The notes: generated by a model from the letters alone, not told the origin. A stretch of 64,000 nt of DNA from Chryseobacterium rhizosphaerae (GCF_003385455.1 NZ_QNUF01000002.1:186001-250000); one strand, 5' to 3'; shown: positions 24,742 through 34,479, counted from the stretch's first letter. Program-made: numbers and translations.

Positions 24742-25452
24742 ATGAAGAAAAGAGTTTTGTTTTATTTAGTTGCTTTAGTTACTACTGTATCAATGCAATC
24801 GTGTGCTACTAATTATGTAGTTTCAAAACCAGCTACTTACACTAAAGAATACAAAACAGATGCCAAACTAGCCTCTATAGATAGCAAAAAAATGGAGCAG
24901 GATAAGCAAAAACTTATCGATTCTTTTCTTTCTGAAAAGGCTGCTACTTTAGCTAACGCTAAAAAAGCTATTAAGAATTCTGAGATTGCCAAAGTTGTGA
25001 AGTACAACAAAACAATTGACGGTATCCTTGAAGAGGCAGAAACGTACTTGGGAACTCCTTACAGATATGGAGGAACAACAAGAAACGGTATTGATTGTTC
25101 AGCTTTCGTACTTTCCGTTTTTGGAGCAGCAGCAGGTCTTAGCTTACCTAGAGTAGCAGCTTCTCAGGCTCAGGAAGGAGAAAGAATTGAAAAAGGAAAC
25201 TTACAGAAAGGAGATCTTATTTTCTTTTCTCATGGAAGAAGAATCTCTCACGTAGGTATTGTAGAAAGTGTTTCTGAAGAGGGTGAAATTAAATTTATCC
25301 ATGCAGCAACATCAAAAGGAGTAATGATTTCTTCACTGAATGATTCTTATTGGGGTCCTAAATTTAGATTCGCAAAAAGAGTGATCAACGAAGAAGGAGA
25401 AGCTTATAATAATTTAGCCGCGGTTACTCCAGCTACACCAGCAAATTTTTAA
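24742..25452 (+). CDS. NlpC/P60 cell-wall peptidase, lipoprotein
   Basis: 236 residues. The lipobox SMQSC puts the lipidated Cys at residue 21. A helical Lys-rich spacer runs to about residue 90. The NlpC/P60 (C40) domain follows, with catalytic Cys119 (GIDCSAF), His170 (ISHVGIV) and His187 (FIHAAT). Such enzymes cut gamma-D-Glu-diamino acid bonds in peptidoglycan stem peptides. It probably sits in the outer membrane facing the wall. Single gene with its own promoter and terminator. Confidence 0.93.
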   Translation: MKKRVLFYLVALVTTVSMQSCATNYVVSKPATYTKEYKTDAKLASIDSKKMEQDKQKLIDSFLSEKAATLANAKKAIKNSEIAKVVKYNKTIDGILEEAETYLGTPYRYGGTTRNGIDCSAFVLSVFGAAAGLSLPRVAASQAQEGERIEKGNLQKGDLIFFSHGRRISHVGIVESVSEEGEIKFIHAATSKGVMISSLNDSYWGPKFRFAKRVINEEGEAYNNLAAVTPATPANF

Positions 25453-25480
25453 TTTTATAAATAATTGATTTAAATAATGA

Positions 25481-25508
25481 AGCCATCAGACTCTGATGGC
25501 TTTTTTAT
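25481..25508 (+). terminator. Intrinsic terminator
   Basis: Stem AGCCATCA (25481-25488) with TGATGGCT (25494-25501), 5-nt loop, then a run of T to 25507. Confidence 0.9.
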
Positions 25509-25572
25509 TTATTCTATTTCCTCTATTAAGTTTTGGTAAAGCGAACGGAAGGCATATGAATAAGAAAAGGCA

Positions 25573-25582
25573 GGCTAAAGCC
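25573..25582. repeat. Short palindrome GGCTAAAGCC
   Basis: A 10-bp near-palindrome (GGCT/AGCC around AA) with flanking CCACCTCTATTG sits in an otherwise empty 200-bp spacer. From memory, similar strings occur repeatedly in Chryseobacterium spacers, but I cannot verify this in the window, where it occurs once. Confidence 0.35.
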
Positions 25583-25651
25583 CACCTCTATTGCATTTTA
25601 TTATGATTAGCTTATTATAACGTCCAACCTCAAACTTATTACTTCTAAAGC

Positions 25652-26233
25652 CTAGCTGTTTTTATCAATTTCTATATCCAGCTTATACAACAGCCCATAG
25701 ACTTCAGACAGTGAAAATTTGGCCTTTTTAAGCTTGTTTAAGGCGGGATCTATAGAATAGTTGACCGATGTTCTGAAATTCGCTTTTTCAAGGTTAGTAT
25801 TATCGAAAATAGCGCCCGACAAATCGCAATGACTGAAAACGGCATTGGACAGATCACATTCTGCAAAATCTACTTCAATCAGTTTCGAATTTTTAAAAAC
25901 AGTTTTCTTAACCGATGTCTGATAAAATACGGAATTGTTCAGGGAGCAGCCGTCAAAGGTAAAAGATAGCCCAAATTCATTACAGTCATTAAACTGGAGC
26001 CCAAACATCTTACATTCTTTAAAAATAACTTCACGGAAAGCCGTTTTAATAAGTTTTGCCATACTCAGGTTGCATCCTATAAATTCACAGTCAGTAAAAT
26101 TAAATTCCGACAGCCCTGCATATTCAAAATTGCAGTTCCTGAATATACAGTTCTCATATTCTCCTTTATCTAAAGGAAACTGTGTAAAGTCTGTATTCTC
26201 AAAATTCTGATCTAAAATATAAACCTCTTTCAT
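25652..26233 (-). CDS. Pentapeptide-repeat protein, Qnr-like
   Basis: 193 residues with about 25 tandem pentapeptides of the form A(D/N)LxN (for example CNFEYAGLSEFNFTDCEF, NLEKANFR), which build a right-handed beta helix. The end of the repeat and the tail NYSIDPALNKLKKAKFSLSEVYGLL resemble the C-terminus of Qnr proteins, which mimic DNA and protect gyrase from quinolones. Intrinsic Qnr homologues occur in many environmental bacteria. Length is a little less than Qnr (about 215), so the resistance role is only a suggestion. No clear promoter or partner gene. Confidence 0.85.
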   Translation of the reverse strand: MKEVYILDQNFENTDFTQFPLDKGEYENCIFRNCNFEYAGLSEFNFTDCEFIGCNLSMAKLIKTAFREVIFKECKMFGLQFNDCNEFGLSFTFDGCSLNNSVFYQTSVKKTVFKNSKLIEVDFAECDLSNAVFSHCDLSGAIFDNTNLEKANFRTSVNYSIDPALNKLKKAKFSLSEVYGLLYKLDIEIDKNS

Positions 26234-26326
26234 ACGCTCTAATAATTTTGGGGAATGAACTTTCCATCCACGTTTTTTTCATGGATATTAAAAAGAAAAG
26301 GAAACAGAACATTTTTAATCTTCCGT

Positions 26327-27556
26327 TTACACCAAACTGTTCTTATCTGAATAATTAAGTTTAAAGAAAATAAAAGTCATCATGGAGAAGGCAAGCAAAG
26401 AACTTCCTCCATAACTAAAGTACGGAAGAGGAATCCCTACCGTTGGGAAAAGCCCCATAACCATTCCTAAATTGATTGAAAAGTGCATCAGAAGGATGGA
26501 AGCAAAGCAATACCCAAACACGCGGTTAAAAGTGGACTTCTGCTGTTCTGCAAGATAATAGATCCGCCCTATATAAACCATATAACACAAAATCAGCACT
26601 GCACTTCCTACAAAACCCCATTCTTCACCTACGGTACAGAAAATATAATCGGTTTCCTGTTCAGGTACAAACTTACCTTGCGTAACAGATCCCTCGCGGT
26701 ATCCTTTTCCTAAAAGTCCTCCGGATCCTATAGCTGTCTTGGAGTATAATAAGTTATACCCTGAAGTATCTCTAAAAGCTTTTTCCCCTTTATAAAGAAC
26801 CTCAATTCTTTCTCTCTGGTGCTTTGGAAGTTTCTCTAAGATGTAAGGAGACCCGAAAGCTAATCCACACAACAAAAGGATAGATCCTGATATTCCGGAA
26901 ATGGAGATCACATCCCAGGACATCCTATGATAATTCATCGCAATCAATACCCCGGCAATCAACACAATGGTAGCCGCCACATACACCGGCGGGATAGCTA
27001 ATGAAACTAAGAACACCCCGGCAAACATAAATCCTATCCCAAATAAAAGTCCGCTTAAACCTTCCCGGTATAAAGCAATGAAAAACGCAATGAACACCAG
27101 CATAGATCCTACATCCGGAATAGCGAGTACTACGGCCGCAGGTATCCCTATAATAGCCAGAGTAGTCCATAGAGATTTTCTGTTTTTCAGATTAAAATCG
27201 GGTCCGGAAACATAGTTGGCAAGCATCAATGCCGTTCCTATCTTAGCAAACTCTACAGGCTGCATGGTAAAACTCCCGAATTTATACCAGTTCTTCTGCC
27301 CGAGAATTTCTTTACCAAAAGGAAAAAGCCCTATCAGTAGGAGAACCCCACCAATATAAATAATACCGGCCATATTCTCAAAGAATTTGCTTCTGCTAAA
27401 GAATATCATAAGCCCCACAAATACAGAAATACAGAAAAAAACCAACTGTTTTTCGCCCAATTTTTGGTCTACACTGTAAATATTGGCAATGGCAAAAATG
27501 CATAGCAGGAAATACAGTCCAAGTCCAAGTTTATCTATTCCTTCTGTCCACTTCAT
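26327..27556 (-). CDS. rodA: RodA, SEDS-type peptidoglycan polymerase
   Basis: 409 residues with about 10 membrane spans. The signature motifs are GSFTMQPVEFAKIGTALMLANY, the periplasmic-loop region DTSGYNLLYSKTAIGSGGLLGKGYREGSVTQGKFVPEQETDYIFCTVGEEWGF, and MGLFPTVGIPLPYFSYGGSSLLA. The Asp/Glu-rich loop matches glycosyltransferase SEDS proteins. It polymerises lipid II into glycan strands for lateral growth, together with PBP2 encoded directly before it (4-bp overlap). Last gene of the mre operon. Confidence 0.96.
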   Translation of the reverse strand: MKWTEGIDKLGLGLYFLLCIFAIANIYSVDQKLGEKQLVFFCISVFVGLMIFFSRSKFFENMAGIIYIGGVLLLIGLFPFGKEILGQKNWYKFGSFTMQPVEFAKIGTALMLANYVSGPDFNLKNRKSLWTTLAIIGIPAAVVLAIPDVGSMLVFIAFFIALYREGLSGLLFGIGFMFAGVFLVSLAIPPVYVAATIVLIAGVLIAMNYHRMSWDVISISGISGSILLLCGLAFGSPYILEKLPKHQRERIEVLYKGEKAFRDTSGYNLLYSKTAIGSGGLLGKGYREGSVTQGKFVPEQETDYIFCTVGEEWGFVGSAVLILCYMVYIGRIYYLAEQQKSTFNRVFGYCFASILLMHFSINLGMVMGLFPTVGIPLPYFSYGGSSLLAFSMMTFIFFKLNYSDKNSLV

Positions 27557-29586
27557 GGCTTCGCAGATTTGGTTTTTTTAGTTTCTTCGTCTATCTTTTT
27601 TTGTAGTTTCGCTTTCTGTTGCTTTACAAGCTCCAGGCTGTCCTGCATTCTTTTGCGCTTAATAGAGTCTGGCTTAGGGTCTACATACCAGCCTTTACGT
27701 TTAAGGTCTGCTACCCATTGCCTTTTATACTCAGGCATAAAGCTTGCCCCGATCATTTTTTTATAGAGATTATCTCTCTTCAGATCACCGGTAATATATT
27801 TCTCAGCAATTACAGTACACGCCGGCCCTGCCCAGGTTGCCCCGAACCCAGCATGTTCCATTACGGCTACTACTACAATTTTAGGTTTATCAGCAGGAGC
27901 AATAAGTACAAAGATTGAGTTATCTTTTCCCTGTGGCACCTGTGCGGTACCTGTTTTGGCTAGCTGGGTAAAATCATTTGATTTTAAGCTTCTTGCCGTT
28001 CCTCTTAGAACCACCGCTTCCATACCTTTTAAAACAGGTTCAAAATGCTTAGGATCTACAAGGGTTTGATGTTTAACCTTGAATCTTTTATCAGGATTGG
28101 CTTTCCCATCAATTGCTTTTACAATATGCGGAGTATAATACCATCCTTTGTTGGCAATAGCAGCTACATAATTGGCCAACTGAATAGGAGTGACCAATAC
28201 ATCTCCTTGCCCCATTCCGTTATAAATGGCTCCAGTAGACATCTCATCCCAGTTTTTAAAATCAGTTCTCTTGGAACCGCTCGCTTTCATGATGGCTTTA
28301 AATCGCTTCTCATAAAAATCTCCGGAAGGAATTCTCCCTTTTGCCCCCACGGCAAAATCATTATTTAAAAACTCTCCTACTCCAAAGCTGCTCATAATCT
28401 TCTTCCATTCGTCAACACCTTTGGAAGGGTTTCCCGGATATTTTTTGATGATGGCAATAAATGCATAGGTGAAAAAACAGTTACTGGAAACCTGAATAGA
28501 AGGAATCAACGGATCGGCCCCACCATGTCCTTTAATTCTTTTACCTTTATAGAAAAACCCACCGCCACAAGGGAAAACAGTCTTTTCATCCATTACTCCC
28601 ATCTGCATTGCAGCCAAAGCTGTTAATAATTTGAAAGTAGATCCCGGAGGATAACCTGCCTGTAAGGAACGATCGAATGTAGGTTTATTTTCGTAAAGTG
28701 TATCTTTTGATAAAGCGTATAAATTTTTTGATTTATTAGGTCCGGTGAAAAGATTAGGATCGATATCCGGTCCTGTTGCAGCCACCAATACTTCCCCATT
28801 ATTAGGGTCAATAGCTACAATGGCTCCATGTTTGTTAACGAGCATTTCTTCAGCAGTTCTCTGAAGATCATAATCAATAGTTAAGGTAATATCTTTCCCG
28901 GTAATAACATCTTTATCCAGAGATCCGTTTTTATAAGAACCAATATTTCGGAGTCTGATGTCTTTTTGGATATATTTCATCCCTTTTACTCCTCTGAGTT
29001 CTTTTTCGTAAGATTTTTCAACCCCTGTTTTTCCGATAAAGTCTCCCGGTAAGTAATAAATAGAATCTTTTTTAATGTCTCTTTCATTTACTTCACTGGT
29101 ATATCCCAAAAGATTTCCGGATGTAGAAACTTCGTACTGACGCTGAGGTCGCTGTACAATAGTAAATGCGGGATACTTAAAAATAATCTCCTGCACTCTT
29201 GCAATATCTTCTCTGCTGAGGTCCTTTATGAACGTCATTGGAGTCAGCTTGGAATAATATTTTTCTTTTTTAATGGTATTGACTTTGTTGATGAAATCTT
29301 TTTTGCTGATCTTCATCAAGTTGCAGAAGCCTAATGTATCAAAATCGGGTTTCATTAATCCCTGGGTAAAAGAAATCTCATAAGCAGGCTGATTCCCTAC
29401 CATGATTTTCCCATTTCTGTCAAAAATCACCCCACGCTGCGGAATAACGTATTCAATTTTAATGGATGTATTGGCCGCATTCAGTGCGTAGCGGTCTGTA
29501 AACAACTGCAAATAAGCCAGCCTCGCTATAAAAATAAGAGCGATAACAACAAGGATGGAAAAGATTTTTAAATAACGTGTGTTCAA
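27553..29586 (-). CDS. mrdA: Penicillin-binding protein 2
   Basis: 677 residues. An N-terminal membrane anchor (residues 7-27) is followed by the class B dimerisation domain (PQRGVIFDRNGKIMVGNQPAYEI). The transpeptidase motifs are SxxK in PGSTFKLLTALAAM, SSN in VSSNCFFTY and KTGTA in LAKTGTAQVPQGK. The C-terminal ~60 residues are a Lys-rich, coiled-coil-like extension typical of Bacteroidetes PBP2. It cross-links the wall made by RodA. It overlaps rodA and mreD by 4 bp each. Confidence 0.96.
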   Translation of the reverse strand: MNTRYLKIFSILVVIALIFIARLAYLQLFTDRYALNAANTSIKIEYVIPQRGVIFDRNGKIMVGNQPAYEISFTQGLMKPDFDTLGFCNLMKISKKDFINKVNTIKKEKYYSKLTPMTFIKDLSREDIARVQEIIFKYPAFTIVQRPQRQYEVSTSGNLLGYTSEVNERDIKKDSIYYLPGDFIGKTGVEKSYEKELRGVKGMKYIQKDIRLRNIGSYKNGSLDKDVITGKDITLTIDYDLQRTAEEMLVNKHGAIVAIDPNNGEVLVAATGPDIDPNLFTGPNKSKNLYALSKDTLYENKPTFDRSLQAGYPPGSTFKLLTALAAMQMGVMDEKTVFPCGGGFFYKGKRIKGHGGADPLIPSIQVSSNCFFTYAFIAIIKKYPGNPSKGVDEWKKIMSSFGVGEFLNNDFAVGAKGRIPSGDFYEKRFKAIMKASGSKRTDFKNWDEMSTGAIYNGMGQGDVLVTPIQLANYVAAIANKGWYYTPHIVKAIDGKANPDKRFKVKHQTLVDPKHFEPVLKGMEAVVLRGTARSLKSNDFTQLAKTGTAQVPQGKDNSIFVLIAPADKPKIVVVAVMEHAGFGATWAGPACTVIAEKYITGDLKRDNLYKKMIGASFMPEYKRQWVADLKRKGWYVDPKPDSIKRKRMQDSLELVKQQKAKLQKKIDEETKKTKSAKP

Positions 29587-30089
29587 ACTTTTTGTTTGAT
29601 TTTAAATATTAATGCGTAAATAACTATAAATATAAATGAAATTACACTAGTCACCAACACATTAAACAATATTTCAAAAAACCTGCTAAACTTAAAGAAC
29701 TCTATATACTGTACGAAAAGCTGATGTAGGAAAATACTTGAAAATAAAAACAGCAAAAACTGCGCCCATTGTAAGGACTGAAAAGAGAAAAAGTCTGTGG
29801 AAGTATCCGTGGAAGTCCTGAATATCAATGTTCTATAATAAGCTATCAGGGTGGTAGCAAATGCATTGATTCCCCAGGAATAGTGGAATCCATCTATAGC
29901 CAACCCAATTAAGAAACTTAGTGCCAGGAACTGAAATTTATTTCTGAAAAAAGGATAGAACATGACAAATACGGGATACAGTACCGGAGTATATTTTCCG
30001 AACAACGTAATCCTGTTCAATACAAATATCTGTAATGCAACCAGGAAGATCATGATCAATATGTCTGTAAATAAAGTTCTGCTAATCAT
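29583..30089 (-). CDS. mreD: Rod shape-determining membrane protein MreD
   Basis: 168 residues, five or six membrane spans, hydrophobic throughout (LFTDILIMIFLVALQIFVLNRITLFGKYTPVLYPVF). Sequence conservation in MreD is low, so the call rests mainly on position between mreC and mrdA and on topology. It overlaps mreC by 8 bp and mrdA by 4 bp. Confidence 0.9.
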   Translation of the reverse strand: MISRTLFTDILIMIFLVALQIFVLNRITLFGKYTPVLYPVFVMFYPFFRNKFQFLALSFLIGLAIDGFHYSWGINAFATTLIAYYRTLIFRTSTDTSTDFFSFQSLQWAQFLLFLFSSIFLHQLFVQYIEFFKFSRFFEILFNVLVTSVISFIFIVIYALIFKIKQKV

Positions 30090-30936
30090 TTTCTTTTTTT
30101 ATTACAGCCTGCATAGTATCCTGAATCTTCTGCACTTCGGCCTTTTTAAGATTCTTTACTACAAACACTTTATTTAACGCTCCCATTTTTTCACTCAGCT
30201 CAACTGAGATATCCCAGAAGCCTGTTTTATTATCTACCGAATAACCAGCAATAGTACCGATCATAACCCCTTTAGGGAAGATGGCAGATTTTCCGTCTGT
30301 TACTACGGTATCACCTACTTTTAAAGCAACGTATTTTGGAATATCGGCAAGATGCATCACTCGTGAATTATCCCCATTCCATGTTAATGTTCCAAAATAT
30401 CCGGAATTTTTAAGTGCCGCATTGATTCTGATCCTGTTTACACTTAGTACAGACTGAACCAATGCATAGCTATCAGTAGAATTGATAACGATTCCCGCAA
30501 TACCTCTTGGTGCCATTACCCCCATTTGTGGGAAAACACCATCTCTGCGGCCGCGGTTGATTGTAAAGTAATTATTTCTTCGGTTGATGCTGTTGAAAAC
30601 AATCTCACCATCAACAAAAGTGTAGATTTGGCCCCCTCCTATGGTATCATGAACTTTTTTGAAAACAGGATTTTTACCTCCTTCTTTTCCGTAAAGTTCA
30701 GTCATAAGGGCTTTATTCTGAATCACAAGATCTTCGTTGATCTGTTTAAGTTTCAGATAAGTAACTCCTTCATCAATATATCCGGAAACCCACGAATTCA
30801 GCGCAGCTGTCTGGCCCGCTATCCAGGATCTCTGCATGGCATTTCTAGAGAATATCAAAACCAGAGCAATAATTTGCAGGAATATAAAGAAGACGAAAAG
30901 AGTGTTCTTCGAAAATAATCTCAGCAAAAATCCCAT
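30082..30936 (-). CDS. mreC: Rod shape-determining protein MreC
   Basis: 284 residues. One N-terminal membrane span (residues 12-30), then a coiled coil (about 60-95, LKLKQINEDLVIQNKALMTELYG), then two beta-barrel domains (FFTINRGRRDGVFPQMGVMAPRGIAGIV and KVGDTVVTDGKSAIFPKGVMIGTI). It forms periplasmic filaments that activate the RodA-PBP2 pair. Confidence 0.95.
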   Translation of the reverse strand: MGFLLRLFSKNTLFVFFIFLQIIALVLIFSRNAMQRSWIAGQTAALNSWVSGYIDEGVTYLKLKQINEDLVIQNKALMTELYGKEGGKNPVFKKVHDTIGGGQIYTFVDGEIVFNSINRRNNYFTINRGRRDGVFPQMGVMAPRGIAGIVINSTDSYALVQSVLSVNRIRINAALKNSGYFGTLTWNGDNSRVMHLADIPKYVALKVGDTVVTDGKSAIFPKGVMIGTIAGYSVDNKTGFWDISVELSEKMGALNKVFVVKNLKKAEVQKIQDTMQAVIKKEND

Positions 30937-30964
30937 TCAGATATATAGTCGTAAAAAGTTAAAA

Positions 30965-31990
30965 TTATTTAATTAAGAAATTGAACTTATCCATATTCTT
31001 AAGGGCAATACCAGTTCCGCGAACAACAGCTCTTAACGGATCTTCAGCAACAAATACAGGAAGACCTGTTTTTTTGTGAATTCTATCCGCAAGACCTCTT
31101 AGTAACGCTCCTCCTCCAGCAAGATAAATACCTGTTTTGTAAATATCAGCAGCCAATTCCGGTGGAGTAAGAGATAGGGTTTCCATTACAGCATCTTCAA
31201 TTCTGATAATAGACTTGTCTAATGCACGTGCAATTTCCTTATATCCAACCATAATTTCTTTAGGTTTTCCTGTAATAAGGTCTCTACCCTGTACCGGGAT
31301 ATCTTCAATGTCTACATCAAGATCCTCTACTGCAGATCCTACTTCAATTTTAATTCTCTCAGCAGTTCTTTCCCCAATATAAAGGTTATGGTGAGTTCTT
31401 AAGTAATATGCAATATCATTGGTAAATACGTCACCTGCAATCTTCACAGATTTATCACATACGATACCTCCTAAAGCTACTACTGCAATTTCTGTAGTAC
31501 CTCCACCTATATCAATGATCATGTTCCCCTCAGGTTTTTGTACGTCAATCCCCACCCCAATTGCGGCTGCCATTGGCTCATAGATCAACCTTACTTCTTT
31601 TGCGTTTACTTTTTGAGCAGAATCTCTTACCGCTCTCTTTTCAACTTCAGTAATACCAGAAGGAATACAGATTACAATTCTTAATGCAGGCTGTATGAAT
31701 TTACCCTTGATTCCAGGAATTTTTTTGATAAACTCCTTGATCATATGTTCAGAAGCGTGGAAATCAGCAATAACCCCATCCTTCAAAGGACGAATTGTTT
31801 TGATATCCTCGTGAGTTTTACCCTGCATATGTTTAGCCTGTTCACCAACAGCAATGGGTTTACCCGTAGAACGTTCAATTGCTACAATTGACGGCTGATC
31901 TATAACAATCTTATTATTATGGATGATAAGGGTATTAGCTGTTCCCAGGTCTATCGCAATTTCTTGCGTAAACATATCAAATAAACTCAT
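30965..31990 (-). CDS. mreB: Actin-like shape protein MreB
   Basis: 341 residues. Phosphate-1 motif IDLGTANTLI near the N-terminus, KDGVIADF, phosphate-2 IDIGGGTTEIAV and adenosine motif GIYLAGGGALL. It forms membrane-associated filaments that guide lateral wall synthesis. First gene of the five-gene operon mreB-mreC-mreD-mrdA-rodA, whose promoter lies in the divergent spacer. Confidence 0.97.
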   Translation of the reverse strand: MSLFDMFTQEIAIDLGTANTLIIHNNKIVIDQPSIVAIERSTGKPIAVGEQAKHMQGKTHEDIKTIRPLKDGVIADFHASEHMIKEFIKKIPGIKGKFIQPALRIVICIPSGITEVEKRAVRDSAQKVNAKEVRLIYEPMAAAIGVGIDVQKPEGNMIIDIGGGTTEIAVVALGGIVCDKSVKIAGDVFTNDIAYYLRTHHNLYIGERTAERIKIEVGSAVEDLDVDIEDIPVQGRDLITGKPKEIMVGYKEIARALDKSIIRIEDAVMETLSLTPPELAADIYKTGIYLAGGGALLRGLADRIHKKTGLPVFVAEDPLRAVVRGTGIALKNMDKFNFLIK

Positions 31991-32014
31991 ATATTTCTTC
32001 TGATTTTAAGTTTA

Positions 32015-32022
32015 CAAAGATA
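32015..32022 (-). promoter_or_regulatory. -7 box TATCTTTG for the mre operon
   Basis: Perfect TAnnTTTG on the minus strand, 24 bp before the mreB start at 31990. Confidence 0.65.
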
Positions 32023-32196
32023 TAAATTTAACACTACTAAAGAAATTTCACACCAACATAATTTGGTTAAAATTTTATTAAAATTTATAATTCTTTATTA
32101 ACTTTTACTTTAGATGTTTACAGACTTTGAGTTAAACTAAAATTAACAGGGGAAATTATGGGTGAAAAATGGGTAAAAAGCCGGTTTGAAAATCGC

Positions 32197-32204
32197 TAAA
32201 TTTG
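32197..32204 (+). promoter_or_regulatory. Possible upstream -7 box TAAATTTG for hemA
   Basis: Perfect TAnnTTTG, 105 bp before the hemA ATG. A second promoter here would give hemA an ordinary leader. Confidence 0.4.
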
Positions 32205-32292
32205 CCCATTACAATAAATTCCGGATGGTCTCTATAGTTTTTTACGATAATTATCATATACACTATCAGAGGCTGGTTAATTAAAAAAAGCG

Positions 32293-32300
32293 TAAATTTG
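32293..32300 (+). promoter_or_regulatory. -7 box TAAATTTG for hemA, very close to the start
   Basis: Perfect TAnnTTTG only 9 bp before the ATG at 32310. A TTG at 32298 is part of this box. A transcript from here would have almost no leader. Confidence 0.6.
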
Positions 32301-32309
32301 CGACTGCTT

Positions 32310-33584
32310 ATGTTACAGTATTCCAACATCCATCAAACATCGAATTTTGCCGTGCTTTCCATAAGCTACGAAAAGGCCGATGTAGAAACGAGAGGAAAGT
32401 TTGCATTCTTTGATGAGAACATCAAAAACTTCGTTTCCCGGGTCCATCAGGAAGATCTTGGTGATGCTTTTGTGGTTTCTACATGTAACAGGACTGAGAT
32501 TTATACCACTTCATCCAATTATCTTTTAGTGGCTGAAGAATACTGCAAAACAATTGGAGTACATCTTACGGATTTCCTTCAGTTTGCCAATATTCTTACA
32601 AAGGAAGAGGCTTTAATACACCTTTTCAGAGTTGCCGCCGGACTTGAGAGTCAGATTATCGGAGATTTTGAAATTATCGGTCAGATCAAAAAAGCGTATA
32701 CCCGTTTTAAAAAAGAAAGACAGAATTCCAATCCTTATCTGGAAAGAGCAATCAATGCTGCTATTCAGATTTCGAAAAGAATAAAAAATGAAACAGGAAT
32801 CTCCAACGGAGCTGCTTCTGTATCTTATGCTGCTGTTCACTATATTTTAAACAACCAAAAGAGGATCAATGAAAAAAACATTCTTCTTTTAGGGGTGGGT
32901 GAAATTGGGCAGAATACTGTTGAGAATTTAGTAAAACACGTTTACCAGCCTAAAATAAAAATAGCCAACCGAACTCAGGAAAAAGCTGAAAAGATTTCTG
33001 AGAAATATAATATTCCCCATGTTGATTATTCTGATGTGGACAAGGAATTAAAGGAAACGGATATTCTCATTGTGGCGACCGGAGCAAAGCATCCTATTAT
33101 CAACCAGTCTCATTTTCCAAACGGAAAGGAAACATTGGTAATCGATCTTTCTATTCCGCATAACGTTGAAAAAAATGTAACTGAAAATAAAAATGTAACA
33201 TTAATAGACGTTGATGAGCTTTCAAAACAAATCCAGGAAACTATTCAGCAACGGGAAAAAGAGATTCCAAAAGCAGAAAAGATTATCAAGGAGCTGATGA
33301 AAGACTTCATTGAATGGGAGAAAAAGAGAAAGCTGGCTCCCAATATTCATCATTTCAAAGCCGTTTTAAAGAATATGGAACGCAATGAGATGCATAATTT
33401 TTATAAAAAGAATAAATACATAAACATCACGGACATGGAACTTTCTGATAAAATGATCCAGAAAATCACCAACCGTTTTGCAAAATATATCATTGATAAC
33501 CCTTTAAAAGCCGAAGAAATTAGTAAATTAATGCACGAAATATTAGTTGAACAACCAAACAACGAATTCAATGAAAAGCATTAG
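32310..33584 (+). CDS. hemA: Glutamyl-tRNA reductase
   Basis: 424 residues from the ATG at 32310. The catalytic Cys is in VVSTCNRTEIY, the domain junction in FRVAAGLESQIIGDFEIIGQIKKAY, and the NADPH-binding motif in NILLLGVGEIGQNTVENL. It converts Glu-tRNA to glutamate-1-semialdehyde, the committed step of C5 heme synthesis. First gene of hemA-hemC-hemD-lipoprotein-hemE. It overlaps hemC by 14 bp. Confidence 0.97.
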   Translation: MLQYSNIHQTSNFAVLSISYEKADVETRGKFAFFDENIKNFVSRVHQEDLGDAFVVSTCNRTEIYTTSSNYLLVAEEYCKTIGVHLTDFLQFANILTKEEALIHLFRVAAGLESQIIGDFEIIGQIKKAYTRFKKERQNSNPYLERAINAAIQISKRIKNETGISNGAASVSYAAVHYILNNQKRINEKNILLLGVGEIGQNTVENLVKHVYQPKIKIANRTQEKAEKISEKYNIPHVDYSDVDKELKETDILIVATGAKHPIINQSHFPNGKETLVIDLSIPHNVEKNVTENKNVTLIDVDELSKQIQETIQQREKEIPKAEKIIKELMKDFIEWEKKRKLAPNIHHFKAVLKNMERNEMHNFYKKNKYINITDMELSDKMIQKITNRFAKYIIDNPLKAEEISKLMHEILVEQPNNEFNEKH

Positions 33585-34479
33585 AATTGGAACCAGAAAT
33601 TCCGCACTTGCACTTTGGCAGGCTAGAGAGGTTGCGAGGCACCTTCAGAACCTCAATTATTTAACAGAAATTGTTCCTATCGTCTCTTCAGGCGATAAGA
33701 ATCTTAATCAACCACTATATTCTTTAGGAATTACAGGAGTTTTCACAAGAGATCTCGATATTGCCTTACTGAATGACGAAATTGATATTGCCGTACATTC
33801 TTTAAAAGATGTTCCTACCCAGTTACCTCAAAATATTGAGATGATTAGTTATCTGGAAAGAGATTACCCTCAGGACATCCTGATCAGAAAGGAATCTTCC
33901 AGAAACAAAGAATTCCATGAGCTTAAACTGGCTACAAGCAGCTTAAGAAGAAGAGCATTCTGGCTAAAGCATTATCCTGAGACTGAGTTTTCGGACATCC
34001 GTGGAAACATCCAGACGCGTCTTCAAAAACTTGAAGATGGAAATTTTGATGCTACCCTACTATCTCTGGCAGGGATCAAAAGAATGAAAATGGAAATTGA
34101 TTATGAAATGCTTCCATTAATGATTCCGGCACCATCACAAGGTGTTATTGCTGTCGCCGGACATTCTGACAAACCTGAGATCAACGAAATATTAAAACAG
34201 ATCAATCATGCACCCACTCAAATCTGTGTAGAAATTGAAAGAAATTTCTTAAGCACTTTGGAAGGAGGCTGTACTGCACCAATTGGTGCTTTTGCAGAAA
34301 TCATCGGTGATCAGATCCGTTTCAAAGCTGCACTTTGTTCTCTGGATGGTAAAAACTGCATTGCTGTTGATGAAAATTTCGAATACAACACTACAGAAAA
34401 TTTCGGAGAAAAGTACGCGAAAGTAGTTCTTGAAAACGGAGGAAAAGAATTGATGGCAGAAATCAAAAGCCAGATCTAA
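33571..34479 (+). CDS. hemC: Porphobilinogen deaminase
   Basis: 302 residues from the ATG at 33571. Motifs: IRIGTRNSALALWQAREV, VHSLKDVPTQLP, ATSSLRRRAFW, DIRGNIQTRLQKL, and the dipyrromethane-cofactor cysteine in EGGCTAPIGAFAE. It joins four porphobilinogens into hydroxymethylbilane. It starts inside the end of hemA, so translation is coupled. Confidence 0.97.
   Translation: MKSIRIGTRNSALALWQAREVARHLQNLNYLTEIVPIVSSGDKNLNQPLYSLGITGVFTRDLDIALLNDEIDIAVHSLKDVPTQLPQNIEMISYLERDYPQDILIRKESSRNKEFHELKLATSSLRRRAFWLKHYPETEFSDIRGNIQTRLQKLEDGNFDATLLSLAGIKRMKMEIDYEMLPLMIPAPSQGVIAVAGHSDKPEINEILKQINHAPTQICVEIERNFLSTLEGGCTAPIGAFAEIIGDQIRFKAALCSLDGKNCIAVDENFEYNTTENFGEKYAKVVLENGGKELMAEIKSQI

Larger units (their letters stand above)
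31991..32309. other. 319-bp divergent control region between mreB and hemA
   Basis: No gene. It contains the mreB -7 box (32015-32022, minus), the hemA -7 box (32293-32300), and a further perfect TAAATTTG at 32197-32204 that may be a second + strand promoter. The rest is AT-rich, with no clear hairpin. Confidence 0.65.
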
